A stretch of DNA of 10,624 bases from Campylobacterota bacterium (lineage in GTDB: Bacteria; Campylobacterota; Campylobacteria; Campylobacterales; SZUA-545), in NCBI GenBank assembly GCA_030836705.1, contig JAUPLZ010000223.1:1-10624 (forward strand), in the 5' to 3' direction. The notes below the pieces were generated by a model. That model had not been told where the DNA came from. It searched no databases and saw only the letters and a list, made by a program, of their open reading frames with translations. Position 1 is the first letter of the stretch; each line of letters starts with the position of its first letter. The translations under genes were made by a program, and so were the position numbers. Shown piece by piece: positions 1 to 6,558 of the stretch.

Positions 1-178
1 ATATTGGTCTATCTATGTTTGATTTTAACTCTTTAAGTATTATAGTGGCTTTTGATTCACTCTCTTTTGAAAGTGTTTCTATGTATGAATTGGTACTTGA
101 TAGCAAAACAGCTTCAAGGACAGAACAAACAAAAGAAACAAACAAAGCGATAAGAAGATAAGTAATAAGTAGTGTCAT
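1..178 (-). CDS. CNNM/DUF21 transmembrane protein (HlyC/CorC-type family), N-terminal part only
   Basis: Reading the minus strand from the ATG at 178 gives 59 codons with no stop before the window edge, so the gene is cut at position 1. The N-terminus is a hydrophobic helix (LLITYLLIALFVSFVCSVLE) followed by AVLLSS. This is the usual start of the CNNM domain, in which the first membrane helix runs into an E-A-x-L-S motif. Family members carry CNNM, paired CBS and CorC_HlyC domains, sit in the inner membrane, and are linked to magnesium or other cation handling; the later domains are outside the window. An in-frame TAG lies directly before the ATG, so no upstream start is possible. The start has no good ribosome binding site of its own but overlaps the stop of a 21-codon ORF, which suggests translational coupling. 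Confidence 0.75.
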   Translation of the reverse strand, partial: MTLLITYLLIALFVSFVCSVLEAVLLSSTNSYIETLSKESESKATIILKELKSNIDRPI

Positions 179-240
179 CTAACACGCACCAAAAAAAACG
201 AAATAAAGCGGCACCAACGATCTGAATCGTTTGAATTCAT
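175..240 (-). CDS. 21-codon leader ORF overlapping the CNNM gene start
   Basis: A short ORF starts at the ATG at 240 and ends with a TGA at 177-175, which overlaps the CNNM ATG as ATGA. It has a good AAGGA ribosome binding site (249-253) with 8 bases of spacing, whereas the downstream CNNM start has none. A plausible extended -10 box lies at 273-278. The peptide begins MNSN, continues DSDRWCRFISFF and ends LVRVR: a polar start, one Cys, an aromatic/hydrophobic core and a basic tail. I do not recognise a family. It could be a coupling leader peptide, a regulatory uORF or a small membrane peptide. That it is translated is an inference from the binding site and the overlap; length alone would not support it. 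Confidence 0.5.
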   Translation of the reverse strand: MNSNDSDRWCRFISFFLVRVR

Positions 241-272
241 AAAAACATTCCTTTTTAATTTTTTTAAGTGGT

Positions 273-278
273 ATTGTA
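273..278 (-). promoter_or_regulatory. Candidate -10 box for the leader ORF and CNNM gene
   Basis: The minus strand reads TGATACAAT, a TGn-extended -10 element with hexamer TACAAT. A start about seven bases downstream would leave roughly 25 bases of leader before the 21-codon ORF, including its AAGGA. No convincing -35 box is visible, which is usual in Campylobacterota. Confidence 0.45.
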
Positions 279-312
279 TCACACTTGCATAATATTTTAT
301 CTTGATTTTTTT

Positions 313-346
313 ATAGATATAAAGACCTTAAAGCCTTTATATCTAT
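313..346. repeat. Perfect 12-bp inverted repeat after glmS
   Basis: ATAGATATAAAG (313-324) is exactly complementary to CTTTATATCTAT (335-346), with a 10-base loop. It lies four bases beyond the glmS stop codon, where a terminator is expected. In the glmS direction, however, the stem is followed by A-rich RNA and not by a U-tract, and no U-run follows in the other direction either. It may protect the 3' end of the glmS mRNA or mark a site where RNA is processed. Confidence 0.6.
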
Positions 347-350
347 ATTA

Positions 351-2159
351 TTACTCTACAGTTACACTTTTTGCAAGATTTCTTGGCATATCAACATCAT
401 TTCCAAGTCTTATTGCAACTTCAATAGAAAGCAGCTGGATAGCCACAAGCATGGCAAAAAACTCTAGCATATAGTGCTCATAATCATCTATTAGAATAAT
501 ATCATCCGTAATTTCAAATGGCTTTGAAGATATAGTAAGTATGGTTGAATCTCTAGCTGAAAGTTCTTCTATATTGCTTTTTGTTTTATCATAAAGTACA
601 TGTTTTGACAAAAGTGCGATTGTAAATAGCTCTGTATCTGCTAGCGCTATCGGTCCATGCTTCATCTCTCCAGCCGGATAGCCTTCTGCATGAAGATAGC
701 TTATCTCTTTTAGCTTCAAAGCTCCCTCTAATGCCAATGGATAAAATATATCTCTGCCAATAAAGAAAAACCCGTGACCGTGAAGATATCTTTTTGATAG
801 TCTTTTGGTTTTTTCATGCAAACCTTGCGTAACTTCAAGCGCCTTATAAGAGCGCCTAATAGCCGATATCTCTTTTGCATGCTCTTCTTTTGTTAAAGTA
901 TTATTTCTTTGAGCCGCAAAAATTATCATAAGCCATAAAGTCATAATTTGAGTGGCGAATGCTTTTGTAGAGGCAACGCCTTTTTCAATGCCGGCTCTTG
1001 TTAAAACAGTAGCATCTGCTTCTCTTACGATTGAACTGTTATCTACATTGCAAATAGCGATAGTTTTCATGCCTGCTTTTTTTGCCATCTTAAGAGCCTC
1101 AAGAGTATCGGCAGTCTCTCCGCTTTGTGAAATAACTATAAAAAGCTCATCTTTTCTCATTAATGGATTTTTATATCTAAATTCGCTTGCTATTTCTACA
1201 TTTGTAGGCATTTTTGCAATTCTTTCTGAAATATAAGAAGCAACAAGCGCAGCATGATAGCTAGTTCCACACGCGCAAAGTTTTATTCTTGAAATATTAT
1301 TAAAATCAACATTTTCAAGCTCTTCTAAAACAACTTGCTCGTTTTTTATCCTGCCCATAATAGTATCGTTTATAACAACCGATTGTTCGTAAATTTCTTT
1401 TTCCATAAAAAATCTATAACCCTCTTTTTGAGCATAAATTTTATTTGCAGGAAGTGATTTTTTTTGCGGCTGTATTAGAGTTTCTTTGTTGTATATGGCT
1501 ATAGAACTATTACCAACTATTCCATACTCTCCGTCATGAAGGTAAATAGCCTCTTTTACAAGCCCAACTAGCGGCGCATCGGAAGAAGCGAAAAAGTTTT
1601 CATTCTCGCCAACTCCAACAACCAAAGGCGAACCCATTTTTGCAAAATATATATTCTCAGGGTCATCCTTTGTTATCAATAAAATAGCAAAAGCACCTTC
1701 GAGTGTTGCGATTGTCTTTTTAAATGCGTCAAAAACATTTTTTTGAGATTTATAATTTTTTTCAAAAAGATGCACAATTACTTCAGTATCCGTCTGACTA
1801 GAAAACACAACCCCGTCTGCCTCAAGCTCTTTTTTTAAAACCGCATAGTTTTCTATTATCCCGTTATGAACTACGCTACTAAATTCAGCAGAGTGCGGAT
1901 GAGCATTTAGTTCAGTCGGTTTGCCGTGAGTCGCCCAGCGAGTGTGTCCGATTGCAATCCCTTTTCCAATAGGCTCTATATCTTTTGTTTTTTTTCTTAG
2001 GTTTTCTAATTTTCCAACTGCTCTATATGTTCTAATTTCATCGTCATGATAAATCGCAATACCGCTTGAATCATAACCTCTATACTCAAGCTCTGCCAAA
2101 CCGTCAAGAACTACTTTTTTAAGATTTCCATTTCCTACAAAACCGATAATTCCGCACAT
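351..2159 (-). CDS. glmS: Glutamine-fructose-6-phosphate aminotransferase (isomerizing)
   Basis: GlmS converts fructose-6-phosphate and glutamine to glucosamine-6-phosphate and glutamate, the first step towards UDP-GlcNAc for peptidoglycan and lipopolysaccharide. The 602-residue protein is full length for the family. Cys2 after the initiator Met is the glutaminase nucleophile (MCGIIGFVGN), and RWATHG is at 74-79. The first SIS domain carries CGTSYHAA (297-304) and SQSGETADT (344-352). The second SIS domain follows, and the C-terminus is the conserved DMPRNLAKSVTVE (590-602) that closes the active site. The start is fixed by Cys2 and by an AAGGA site located in the last codons of galU. The galU stop is only two bases upstream, so the two genes form an operon. 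No glmS ribozyme is possible in this arrangement, because the leader is galU coding sequence. Confidence 0.97.
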   Translation of the reverse strand: MCGIIGFVGNGNLKKVVLDGLAELEYRGYDSSGIAIYHDDEIRTYRAVGKLENLRKKTKDIEPIGKGIAIGHTRWATHGKPTELNAHPHSAEFSSVVHNGIIENYAVLKKELEADGVVFSSQTDTEVIVHLFEKNYKSQKNVFDAFKKTIATLEGAFAILLITKDDPENIYFAKMGSPLVVGVGENENFFASSDAPLVGLVKEAIYLHDGEYGIVGNSSIAIYNKETLIQPQKKSLPANKIYAQKEGYRFFMEKEIYEQSVVINDTIMGRIKNEQVVLEELENVDFNNISRIKLCACGTSYHAALVASYISERIAKMPTNVEIASEFRYKNPLMRKDELFIVISQSGETADTLEALKMAKKAGMKTIAICNVDNSSIVREADATVLTRAGIEKGVASTKAFATQIMTLWLMIIFAAQRNNTLTKEEHAKEISAIRRSYKALEVTQGLHEKTKRLSKRYLHGHGFFFIGRDIFYPLALEGALKLKEISYLHAEGYPAGEMKHGPIALADTELFTIALLSKHVLYDKTKSNIEELSARDSTILTISSKPFEITDDIILIDDYEHYMLEFFAMLVAIQLLSIEVAIRLGNDVDMPRNLAKSVTVE

Positions 2160-2161
2160 AT

Positions 2162-2998
2162 TTAAGATTCCTTTTGTTTTTGCAAGTTATAGAAAAACTG
2201 CGTAGCTTCTACATATCCATCGACACTTCCGCAATCAAAACGAATACCTTTAAATTTATAAGCTATTACATTTTCTTCTAACGCTTGTTTTAAGAGAGCG
2301 TCAGTTATCTGTATTTCACCGTTTTTACCCGGTTGTGTATTTTCTATCTTATCAAATATATCCGGCGTTAAAATATAGCGACCGATTATCGCCATATTTG
2401 AAGGGGCTTTATCGTTGTCCGGTTTTTCGACCATATTTGTAACTCTATAAACATCTTTTTCCACTCGAACGCCTTCAACAATTCCATATTTATGGGTATC
2501 TTCACTTGGGACTTCCATAACGGCAACTATTGAACACTGATATCTATCATAAAGCTCCACCATTTGCTTTAAAACACCATCGCCGTCTGGGTTATAACAA
2601 AGATCATCGGCAAGAATAACGGCTATTGGTCTTGTTGCGCCTGTTAAAACCTTTCCGGTAAATATCGCATGCCCTAAGCCTTTCATCTCGTTTTGACGAG
2701 TATAAGAAAAAGAGCATTGATCAATCACATCTCTAATATCAGCTAGTAGTTTTTCTTTTGAAGTTCCTTTTATTTGGTGCTCAAGTTCATAGCTTATGTC
2801 AAAATGATCTTCAATAGATCTTTTTCCCCTGCCTGTTACAAATGCCATATTGTGTATATTTGCTTCTATTGCCTCTTCGACACCGTATTGAATAAGCGGT
2901 TTTGTAAGAATCGGCAGCATTTCTTTTGCCATGGCTTTTGTTGCAGGCAAAAATCTTGTTCCGTATCCAGCAGCTGGAAACAAGCAAGTATTAATCAT
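2162..2998 (-). CDS. galU: UTP-glucose-1-phosphate uridylyltransferase
   Basis: GalU makes UDP-glucose from UTP and glucose-1-phosphate, supplying surface polysaccharide and glycan synthesis. The protein starts MINTCLFPAAG and carries the nucleotide-binding signature GYGTRFLPATK (11-21), KEMLP (25-29), a GLGHA motif, the metal-site segment ADDL, VEKP, and the sugar-binding segment FDCGSVDGY near the C-terminus. The reading frame stays open to 3061, but I place the start at 2998. It gives a 278-residue protein that begins directly at the first Rossmann strand, with AAGG six bases upstream. The longer form would add 21 residues without family support and would start inside the divergent promoter region. 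It is the first gene of the galU-glmS operon. Confidence 0.95.
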   Translation of the reverse strand: MINTCLFPAAGYGTRFLPATKAMAKEMLPILTKPLIQYGVEEAIEANIHNMAFVTGRGKRSIEDHFDISYELEHQIKGTSKEKLLADIRDVIDQCSFSYTRQNEMKGLGHAIFTGKVLTGATRPIAVILADDLCYNPDGDGVLKQMVELYDRYQCSIVAVMEVPSEDTHKYGIVEGVRVEKDVYRVTNMVEKPDNDKAPSNMAIIGRYILTPDIFDKIENTQPGKNGEIQITDALLKQALEENVIAYKFKGIRFDCGSVDGYVEATQFFYNLQKQKES

Positions 2999-3004
2999 AA
3001 CAAA

Positions 3005-3010
3005 CCTTAA
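3005..3010 (-). promoter_or_regulatory. Ribosome binding site that fixes the galU start
   Basis: The minus strand reads TTAAGG followed by six bases and then the ATG at 2998. The upstream in-frame ATG codons at 3061 and 3034 have no comparable site and lie before or over the candidate -10 boxes. Confidence 0.6.
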
Positions 3011-3021
3011 TTTTTTTCGTA

Positions 3022-3035
3022 ATTGTACTATCATA
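3022..3035 (-). promoter_or_regulatory. Candidate -10 region for the galU-glmS operon
   Basis: Two overlapping -10-like hexamers lie on the minus strand: TATGAT (3030-3035) and TACAAT (3022-3027). Either would give a short leader before the AAGG of galU. I cannot choose between them by eye. Confidence 0.35.
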
Positions 3036-3056
3036 CTTCTTTTATCACAATCTATA

Positions 3057-3068
3057 TACAATTACAAT
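3057..3068 (+). promoter_or_regulatory. Candidate promoter of the fecR-like/ankyrin operon, tandem TACAAT
   Basis: The plus strand carries the hexamer TACAAT twice in direct succession (3057-3062 and 3063-3068). A start about seven bases downstream would fall near 3069-3075, immediately before the first hairpin of the leader. The mRNA leader would then be about 120 bases. No -35 box is evident. Confidence 0.4.
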
Positions 3069-3072
3069 ATTT

Positions 3073-3173
3073 AAAGCACCAAAGGTGCGTGAGCTTTCTG
3101 CTGAAGAAAACACAGCGTTAGCGTAGCTTCAGAAGCTATGCTTTTGAAGTGTGTCATAAGTTCTGCAAGAACT
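3073..3173 (+). promoter_or_regulatory. Dyad-rich structured leader upstream of the fecR-like gene
   Basis: This stretch, less AT-rich than the intergenic DNA around it, is packed with inverted repeats. GCACC/GGTGC is at 3076-3088 with a 3-base loop. A near-palindrome at 3120-3142 is centred on TAGCTTCAGAAGCTA and is followed by TTTT. CTTCAGAAG (3127-3135) can instead pair with CTTTTGAAG (3141-3149). CTGAAG (3101-3106) can pair with CTTCAG (3127-3132). AGTTCT/AGAACT (3159-3173) has a 3-base loop. Several of these pairings exclude each other, as in attenuators or RNA switches. It could equally be a degenerate palindromic repeat element. I do not recognise a known riboswitch family. The fecR ribosome binding site (AAGG, 3187-3190) lies just beyond it. 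Confidence 0.45.
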
Positions 3174-3196
3174 CTATTTAATAATTAAGGAAAAAA

Positions 3197-4009
3197 ATGA
3201 GAAGAACTTTTTGGTTACTGCTTATTGCGGGATTTATCAACTCCCTTTATGCACAGGTTGGTCATGTTATTGAGGTCGTTGGTGATGTAAAAATATTTAG
3301 ATTTGACAGCGAAACCAATACGACAAAAGAGTATGCCGTTCTCTTAAAAAAAGATGAAAATCAGACAACTATCCCTTATGAGATATTAAAAAATGACAAG
3401 CTAAAGACACTAGCAAATGCAAGAGCTAAAATAAATCTTATTGACGATACGGTGGTAACTATAGGAAAAAACAGTGAATTCTTGGTAAACGAGTTTTTTT
3501 ATGAGCAAAACAACACCGCTTCAAAAGCACAGCTTAATTTTGCACAAGGCGCATTTCGCTCTGCAAGCGGCAAAATAGCCAAAATTGTTCCGCAAAATTT
3601 TAAACTAAAAACAAAAACAGCGACCATAGGAATAAGAGGAACTGAAATTTTAGGTATGGTTGGAGAAAATGAAGACAAAATAGCCTGTACAAAAGGAGAG
3701 CTTGCTGTAAGTTCGCTTGATGAAAAAGGAGAGGTATCGGTAAAAGCTGGTCAAATTACAAAAGTAAAAAAAGACGAAACTCCAGAACCGGCTAGAGAAT
3801 ATACACTAGATGAATTACAAGAATTTCTTGATTCAGCAGGCGAAGCCGATGAAGAAATTAGAAAAGCACTCGGCGTTGCTCCTTTTGTAAACTCAAGCGA
3901 AAACAACGAAACAAACAGCTCAATCAAACTTGAGAGGCTAGAGTCGCCAAAAGCACCGCAAGAAGAGGTGCGACAGAAAAAACTACTAGAAAAAATTTTT
4001 AAATTTTAA
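3197..4009 (+). CDS. FecR-domain periplasmic protein
   Basis: The 270-residue protein has a signal peptide (FWLLLIAGFINSLYA, cleavage probably after Ala19) and a FecR domain over roughly residues 60-165. Diagnostic segments are LIDDTVVTIG (81-90), LNFAQGAFRS (113-122) and KTKTATIGIRGTE (138-150), the hallmark TATxGIRGT motif of this fold. The C-terminal third (about 195-270) is charged, rich in Glu, Lys and Asn, and probably flexible. Classical FecR is an anti-sigma factor with an N-terminal cytoplasmic segment and a membrane helix. Here there is a cleavable leader and no neighbouring ECF sigma factor or TonB receptor, so a structural or ligand-binding role in the periplasm is more likely; the exact function is unknown. 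The ATG is preceded by AAGG with six bases of spacing. The stop overlaps the ribosome binding site of the next gene, so the two are co-transcribed. Confidence 0.85.
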   Translation: MRRTFWLLLIAGFINSLYAQVGHVIEVVGDVKIFRFDSETNTTKEYAVLLKKDENQTTIPYEILKNDKLKTLANARAKINLIDDTVVTIGKNSEFLVNEFFYEQNNTASKAQLNFAQGAFRSASGKIAKIVPQNFKLKTKTATIGIRGTEILGMVGENEDKIACTKGELAVSSLDEKGEVSVKAGQITKVKKDETPEPAREYTLDELQEFLDSAGEADEEIRKALGVAPFVNSSENNETNSSIKLERLESPKAPQEEVRQKKLLEKIFKF

Positions 4010-4018
4010 GGAAAAATT

Positions 4019-4756
4019 ATGAGACAAAAAATAGTTTTTTATAGCCTTTTGGCTACTGCTTTTTTAATGTTTGGCTGTTCTGGAAAAAATTATGAAACAC
4101 TGCACGAATCTGCAAAGCATGGAGATGAAAAGCTCATAAAATATTACATAAATAAACAAAAAATTAATCCAAACTCGCTTGATGAAAGCGGTGCAACTCC
4201 GCTGATTTATGCCGCAAAATATGCCGATGAGGATATAGCAAAGCTTTTGATAAAAAACGGCGCAACCGTAAACTTTCAAGACTCTTACGGAAGAACGGCG
4301 CTAATGGCAGCAAGCGCCTATAATAAAAAAGACACTATCGTTCTTTTGATGGAAAACAAAGCAAATCCAAATTTGACAAGAAACGATGGCATGAATGCTA
4401 TAAAGTTTGCTAGACAATATGGTCACAAAGCCGCCGAAAAGCTGCTTATAAAATACGGCGCAATACCTACTGAAGATGTAAATACAAGCATAAATGCAAG
4501 GATTCTTTTAGCTAGCGAAATAGGGGATTTGGATTTAGTTGAAGATTTACTAGAAGAAGGTGCTGATATAAACGCTCAATATTACAACGCACTCTCAACT
4601 CCTCTCATAGAAGCAGTAAAAAACAATCAAGAAGAGGTAGTTGAATTTTTGATAAAAAATGGCGCCGATAGAGAAATAGCTGATATAAACAACAAAAACG
4701 CAATAGATTACGCACAAAGCAATCCAAAAATATTGGCTATTTTAAACGAAAAATAA
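4019..4756 (+). CDS. Ankyrin-repeat lipoprotein
   Basis: The N-terminus is a lipoprotein signal: MRQK, a hydrophobic stretch, then LMFGC with the lipidated Cys at 20. The mature part is almost entirely ankyrin repeats. Clear units start near residues 57 (GATPLIYAAKYADEDIAKLL), 90 (GRTALMAASAY) and 124 (GMNAIKFARQYGH). Others begin near 158 (ARILLASEIGDLDLVEDLL) and 191 (STPLIEAVKNNQEEVVEFLI). Degenerate units near 24 and 222 cap the ends. Ankyrin arrays are protein-binding scaffolds, so this is probably a membrane-anchored periplasmic binding protein with an unknown partner. The FecR-domain protein encoded nine bases upstream is the obvious candidate. The AAGGA site (4008-4012) overlaps the fecR stop codon. 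In other bacteria some periplasmic ankyrin proteins support catalase function, but no catalase gene is present here. Confidence 0.9.
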   Translation: MRQKIVFYSLLATAFLMFGCSGKNYETLHESAKHGDEKLIKYYINKQKINPNSLDESGATPLIYAAKYADEDIAKLLIKNGATVNFQDSYGRTALMAASAYNKKDTIVLLMENKANPNLTRNDGMNAIKFARQYGHKAAEKLLIKYGAIPTEDVNTSINARILLASEIGDLDLVEDLLEEGADINAQYYNALSTPLIEAVKNNQEEVVEFLIKNGADREIADINNKNAIDYAQSNPKILAILNEK

Positions 4757-4776
4757 TATGGGCTAATTGCCCATAT
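4749..4776 (-). terminator. Hairpin terminator of the acyltransferase gene
   Basis: ATATGGGC (4756-4763) pairs exactly with GCCCATAT (4769-4776) around a 5-base loop. On the minus strand the stem is followed by TATTTTT, a good U-tract. The stem includes the last codons and the stop (TAG, 4763-4765) of the acyltransferase gene and abuts the ankyrin stop (TAA, 4754-4756), so the two convergent genes share it. In the plus direction the stem is followed by ATCTTATG, a poor U-tract. Confidence 0.7.
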
Positions 4777-6457
4777 ATCTTATGCGCTTTTTTTCTTTTA
4801 TTTTTGAAATATCAACCAAAATAAACCCGTCAACACAGTGATTAAACTCCGGATCAATATTAAAATCCAAAAACTTCACGCCGCCCTCTTCGCAAAGATC
4901 GCTGTATTGCTTATAAAGAGTAGGAATTGCACTATTCATACAAGCTAGCTGCTCTTTTACATCGATAAAATCCTCTTCATAGCTTTTTGTGGCATCCGGA
5001 AGAAGTTTGAATGGTGAAACCCTAAAAGGAATTTTCGCTTTTACCAAGCATCTCTCTTCGCCAAAATGTTTTAGATAAAGCGCTACTATCTGTTCTTTTG
5101 CCGCATTTACAATCGTATTTGAGATACTAACCGGTCCAAACATATATCTAATATTCGGTCTGCTTTTTAAATAAGCACCTATTCCTTGCCACAAATAATC
5201 AAGCGCCCTGCTTCCCCAGTATTTCGGCTGCACAAAAGACCTGCCAAGCTCAATTGAATTGACAAGATAGGGTTCAAACTCTTTTGTGTATGCAAACAGC
5301 GTGGAAGAATAGAGATCATCTTTGTCTGATATAAAGTCGCACTCGCCTATTCTATAAGAACCGACAACCTCAAGCATCTCATCATCCCACAAGACCAAAT
5401 GCTTATAATATTTATCATATCTATCCAAATCCCTTTTGCTTCCGCTTCCCTCGCCCACTTTTCTAAAACTCACCTCTCTTAGCCTACCGATTTCACGCAT
5501 CAAGCTAGAATTTTCGCTATAGCCGCAAAGATAAATCATTTTTGAATCTTTTGTTTGACCCAAAAGTTCTTGTTTTTTTAGCTCGCTTCTTATAATCTGC
5601 CTTGCTTCAGGATGAGCTATCGGGCTTTGCGTAGCTATGATTCCCTCTTTTCCTTTGCCGATTTTTAAAAGATGCTTTCTAAAGAGTTTAGTTCGGCTTT
5701 TTGGCAATATTCCTTCAAGCTTTGCACTATGCAAATCTATAATTTCGCCGATTGTAAATTGAATACTTTTTGAACGCTTTTTGAAAATCTCATGCACAAG
5801 CAAAAGCGCAGATAATGGCTTAAAGATGGATGATATGGTATAAAAAAGCCACGAGTTTTTCGCTTTTATAAATATTGGCAAAATAGGCGCATTTAGCTTG
5901 CTTGCAAATCTATAAAACCCGTCATTCCATTCACCGTCTTTTATACCCAAAAGCCCAGCGCGCGAAACCTCTCCTGCTGGAAAAAGTATAACCGCTTCAT
6001 CATTTTCAAGGGCGGAATAAATTCTTTTTACCGCATTTTTGTTTGTTTTTTTATTCATCAAATCAACCGGCAAAAGTATCTCTTTTAGAGGATCAAAGGC
6101 TAGCAAAATATCATTTGCTACTATTTTTACATCTTTTCTAACCTCCGAAACCATCTGAATAAGAGCAAGTGAATCGAGTGCTCCAAGCGGATGATTGGCG
6201 ATAATCACAACTCGCCCCGATGTCGGTATGTTTATCTTTTGATTTGCTCCGACATAATAATCAAAATCCAAAAAAGAAAAAAGCTCTTCTATAAATGAAA
6301 AAGCATTGTTATTTTGATGTTTTTTTAAAAACTCATTGATATCTTTTTGATGCAAAATTTTCATCAAAAATCCGACAAATGAGCGATAAATCGGTTTTGG
6401 GGTTTTTTCCAGAAACGACGGATATCTGGTTGAAATCACTCTATGCACATTAAGCAT
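4763..6457 (-). CDS. Bifunctional lipid acyltransferase (PlsC-like plus GNAT/OlsB-like), OlsF-like
   Basis: The 564-residue protein joins two acyltransferase domains. The N-terminal half is lysophospholipid acyltransferase-like, with ANHPLGALDS (87-96) as the His/Asp catalytic motif and FPAGEVSR (159-166) as the phosphate/glycerol-site motif. The C-terminal half (about 305-550) resembles OlsB-type N-acyltransferases of the GNAT fold. It has LREVSFRKVGEGSG (326-339), ELGRSFVQPKYWGSRALDYL (403-422), FGPVSIS (440-446) and DPEFN (535-539). This order matches OlsF, which makes ornithine lipid by N-acylating ornithine (C-terminal domain) and then O-acylating the product (N-terminal domain). The amino-acid substrate cannot be read from sequence, so glycine or other aminolipids remain possible. 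It should act at the inner membrane. AAGGA lies six bases before the ATG. It is a single-gene unit divergent from the cytochrome gene. Confidence 0.8.
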   Translation of the reverse strand: MLNVHRVISTRYPSFLEKTPKPIYRSFVGFLMKILHQKDINEFLKKHQNNNAFSFIEELFSFLDFDYYVGANQKINIPTSGRVVIIANHPLGALDSLALIQMVSEVRKDVKIVANDILLAFDPLKEILLPVDLMNKKTNKNAVKRIYSALENDEAVILFPAGEVSRAGLLGIKDGEWNDGFYRFASKLNAPILPIFIKAKNSWLFYTISSIFKPLSALLLVHEIFKKRSKSIQFTIGEIIDLHSAKLEGILPKSRTKLFRKHLLKIGKGKEGIIATQSPIAHPEARQIIRSELKKQELLGQTKDSKMIYLCGYSENSSLMREIGRLREVSFRKVGEGSGSKRDLDRYDKYYKHLVLWDDEMLEVVGSYRIGECDFISDKDDLYSSTLFAYTKEFEPYLVNSIELGRSFVQPKYWGSRALDYLWQGIGAYLKSRPNIRYMFGPVSISNTIVNAAKEQIVALYLKHFGEERCLVKAKIPFRVSPFKLLPDATKSYEEDFIDVKEQLACMNSAIPTLYKQYSDLCEEGGVKFLDFNIDPEFNHCVDGFILVDISKIKEKKRIRYMGN

Positions 6458-6486
6458 TGCATTTCCTTAAAAATATTGTTAATAAA

Positions 6487-6492
6487 ATTATC
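6487..6492 (-). promoter_or_regulatory. Candidate -10 box for the acyltransferase gene
   Basis: The minus strand reads GATAAT within TAGATAATTTTA, about 30 bases before the ATG at 6457. No -35 box is clear. This is a weak call based on position and similarity to TATAAT. Confidence 0.3.
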
Positions 6493-6510
6493 TATCCTTA
6501 AAATCACATT

Positions 6511-6538
6511 TTGGAAACAATATCTTTTTGGTTACAAT
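6511..6538 (+). promoter_or_regulatory. Candidate promoter of the multiheme cytochrome gene
   Basis: TTGGAA (6511-6516) and TACAAT (6533-6538) are separated by 16 bases, a plausible -35/-10 pair. A start near 6545 would leave a leader of about 50 bases that includes the dyad at 6559-6576. Confidence 0.45.
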
Positions 6539-6558
6539 AGGTGAAAATAATGTTATTT

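Noticed and set aside
268..474. Plus-strand ORF of 68 codons across the end of glmS
   Set aside because: Most of it is antisense to the glmS 3' end, the peptide has no family features and there is no ribosome binding site.
2160..2998. A glmS ribozyme or riboswitch upstream of glmS
   Set aside because: The glmS start is two bases after the galU stop, so there is no leader RNA of its own; the ribozyme is known mainly from Gram-positive bacteria.
2999..3061. A longer galU reading frame starting at 3061
   Set aside because: It adds 21 residues that do not resemble GalU, lacks a ribosome binding site and overlaps the candidate -10 boxes; the ATG at 2998 has AAGG and fits the family.
3138..3188. 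A 16-codon ORF (ATG CTT TTG ...) in the fecR leader ending just before the fecR ribosome binding site
   Set aside because: Its ATG lies inside the hairpin and has no Shine-Dalgarno sequence; it may be chance. It could matter only if the leader proves to be an attenuator.
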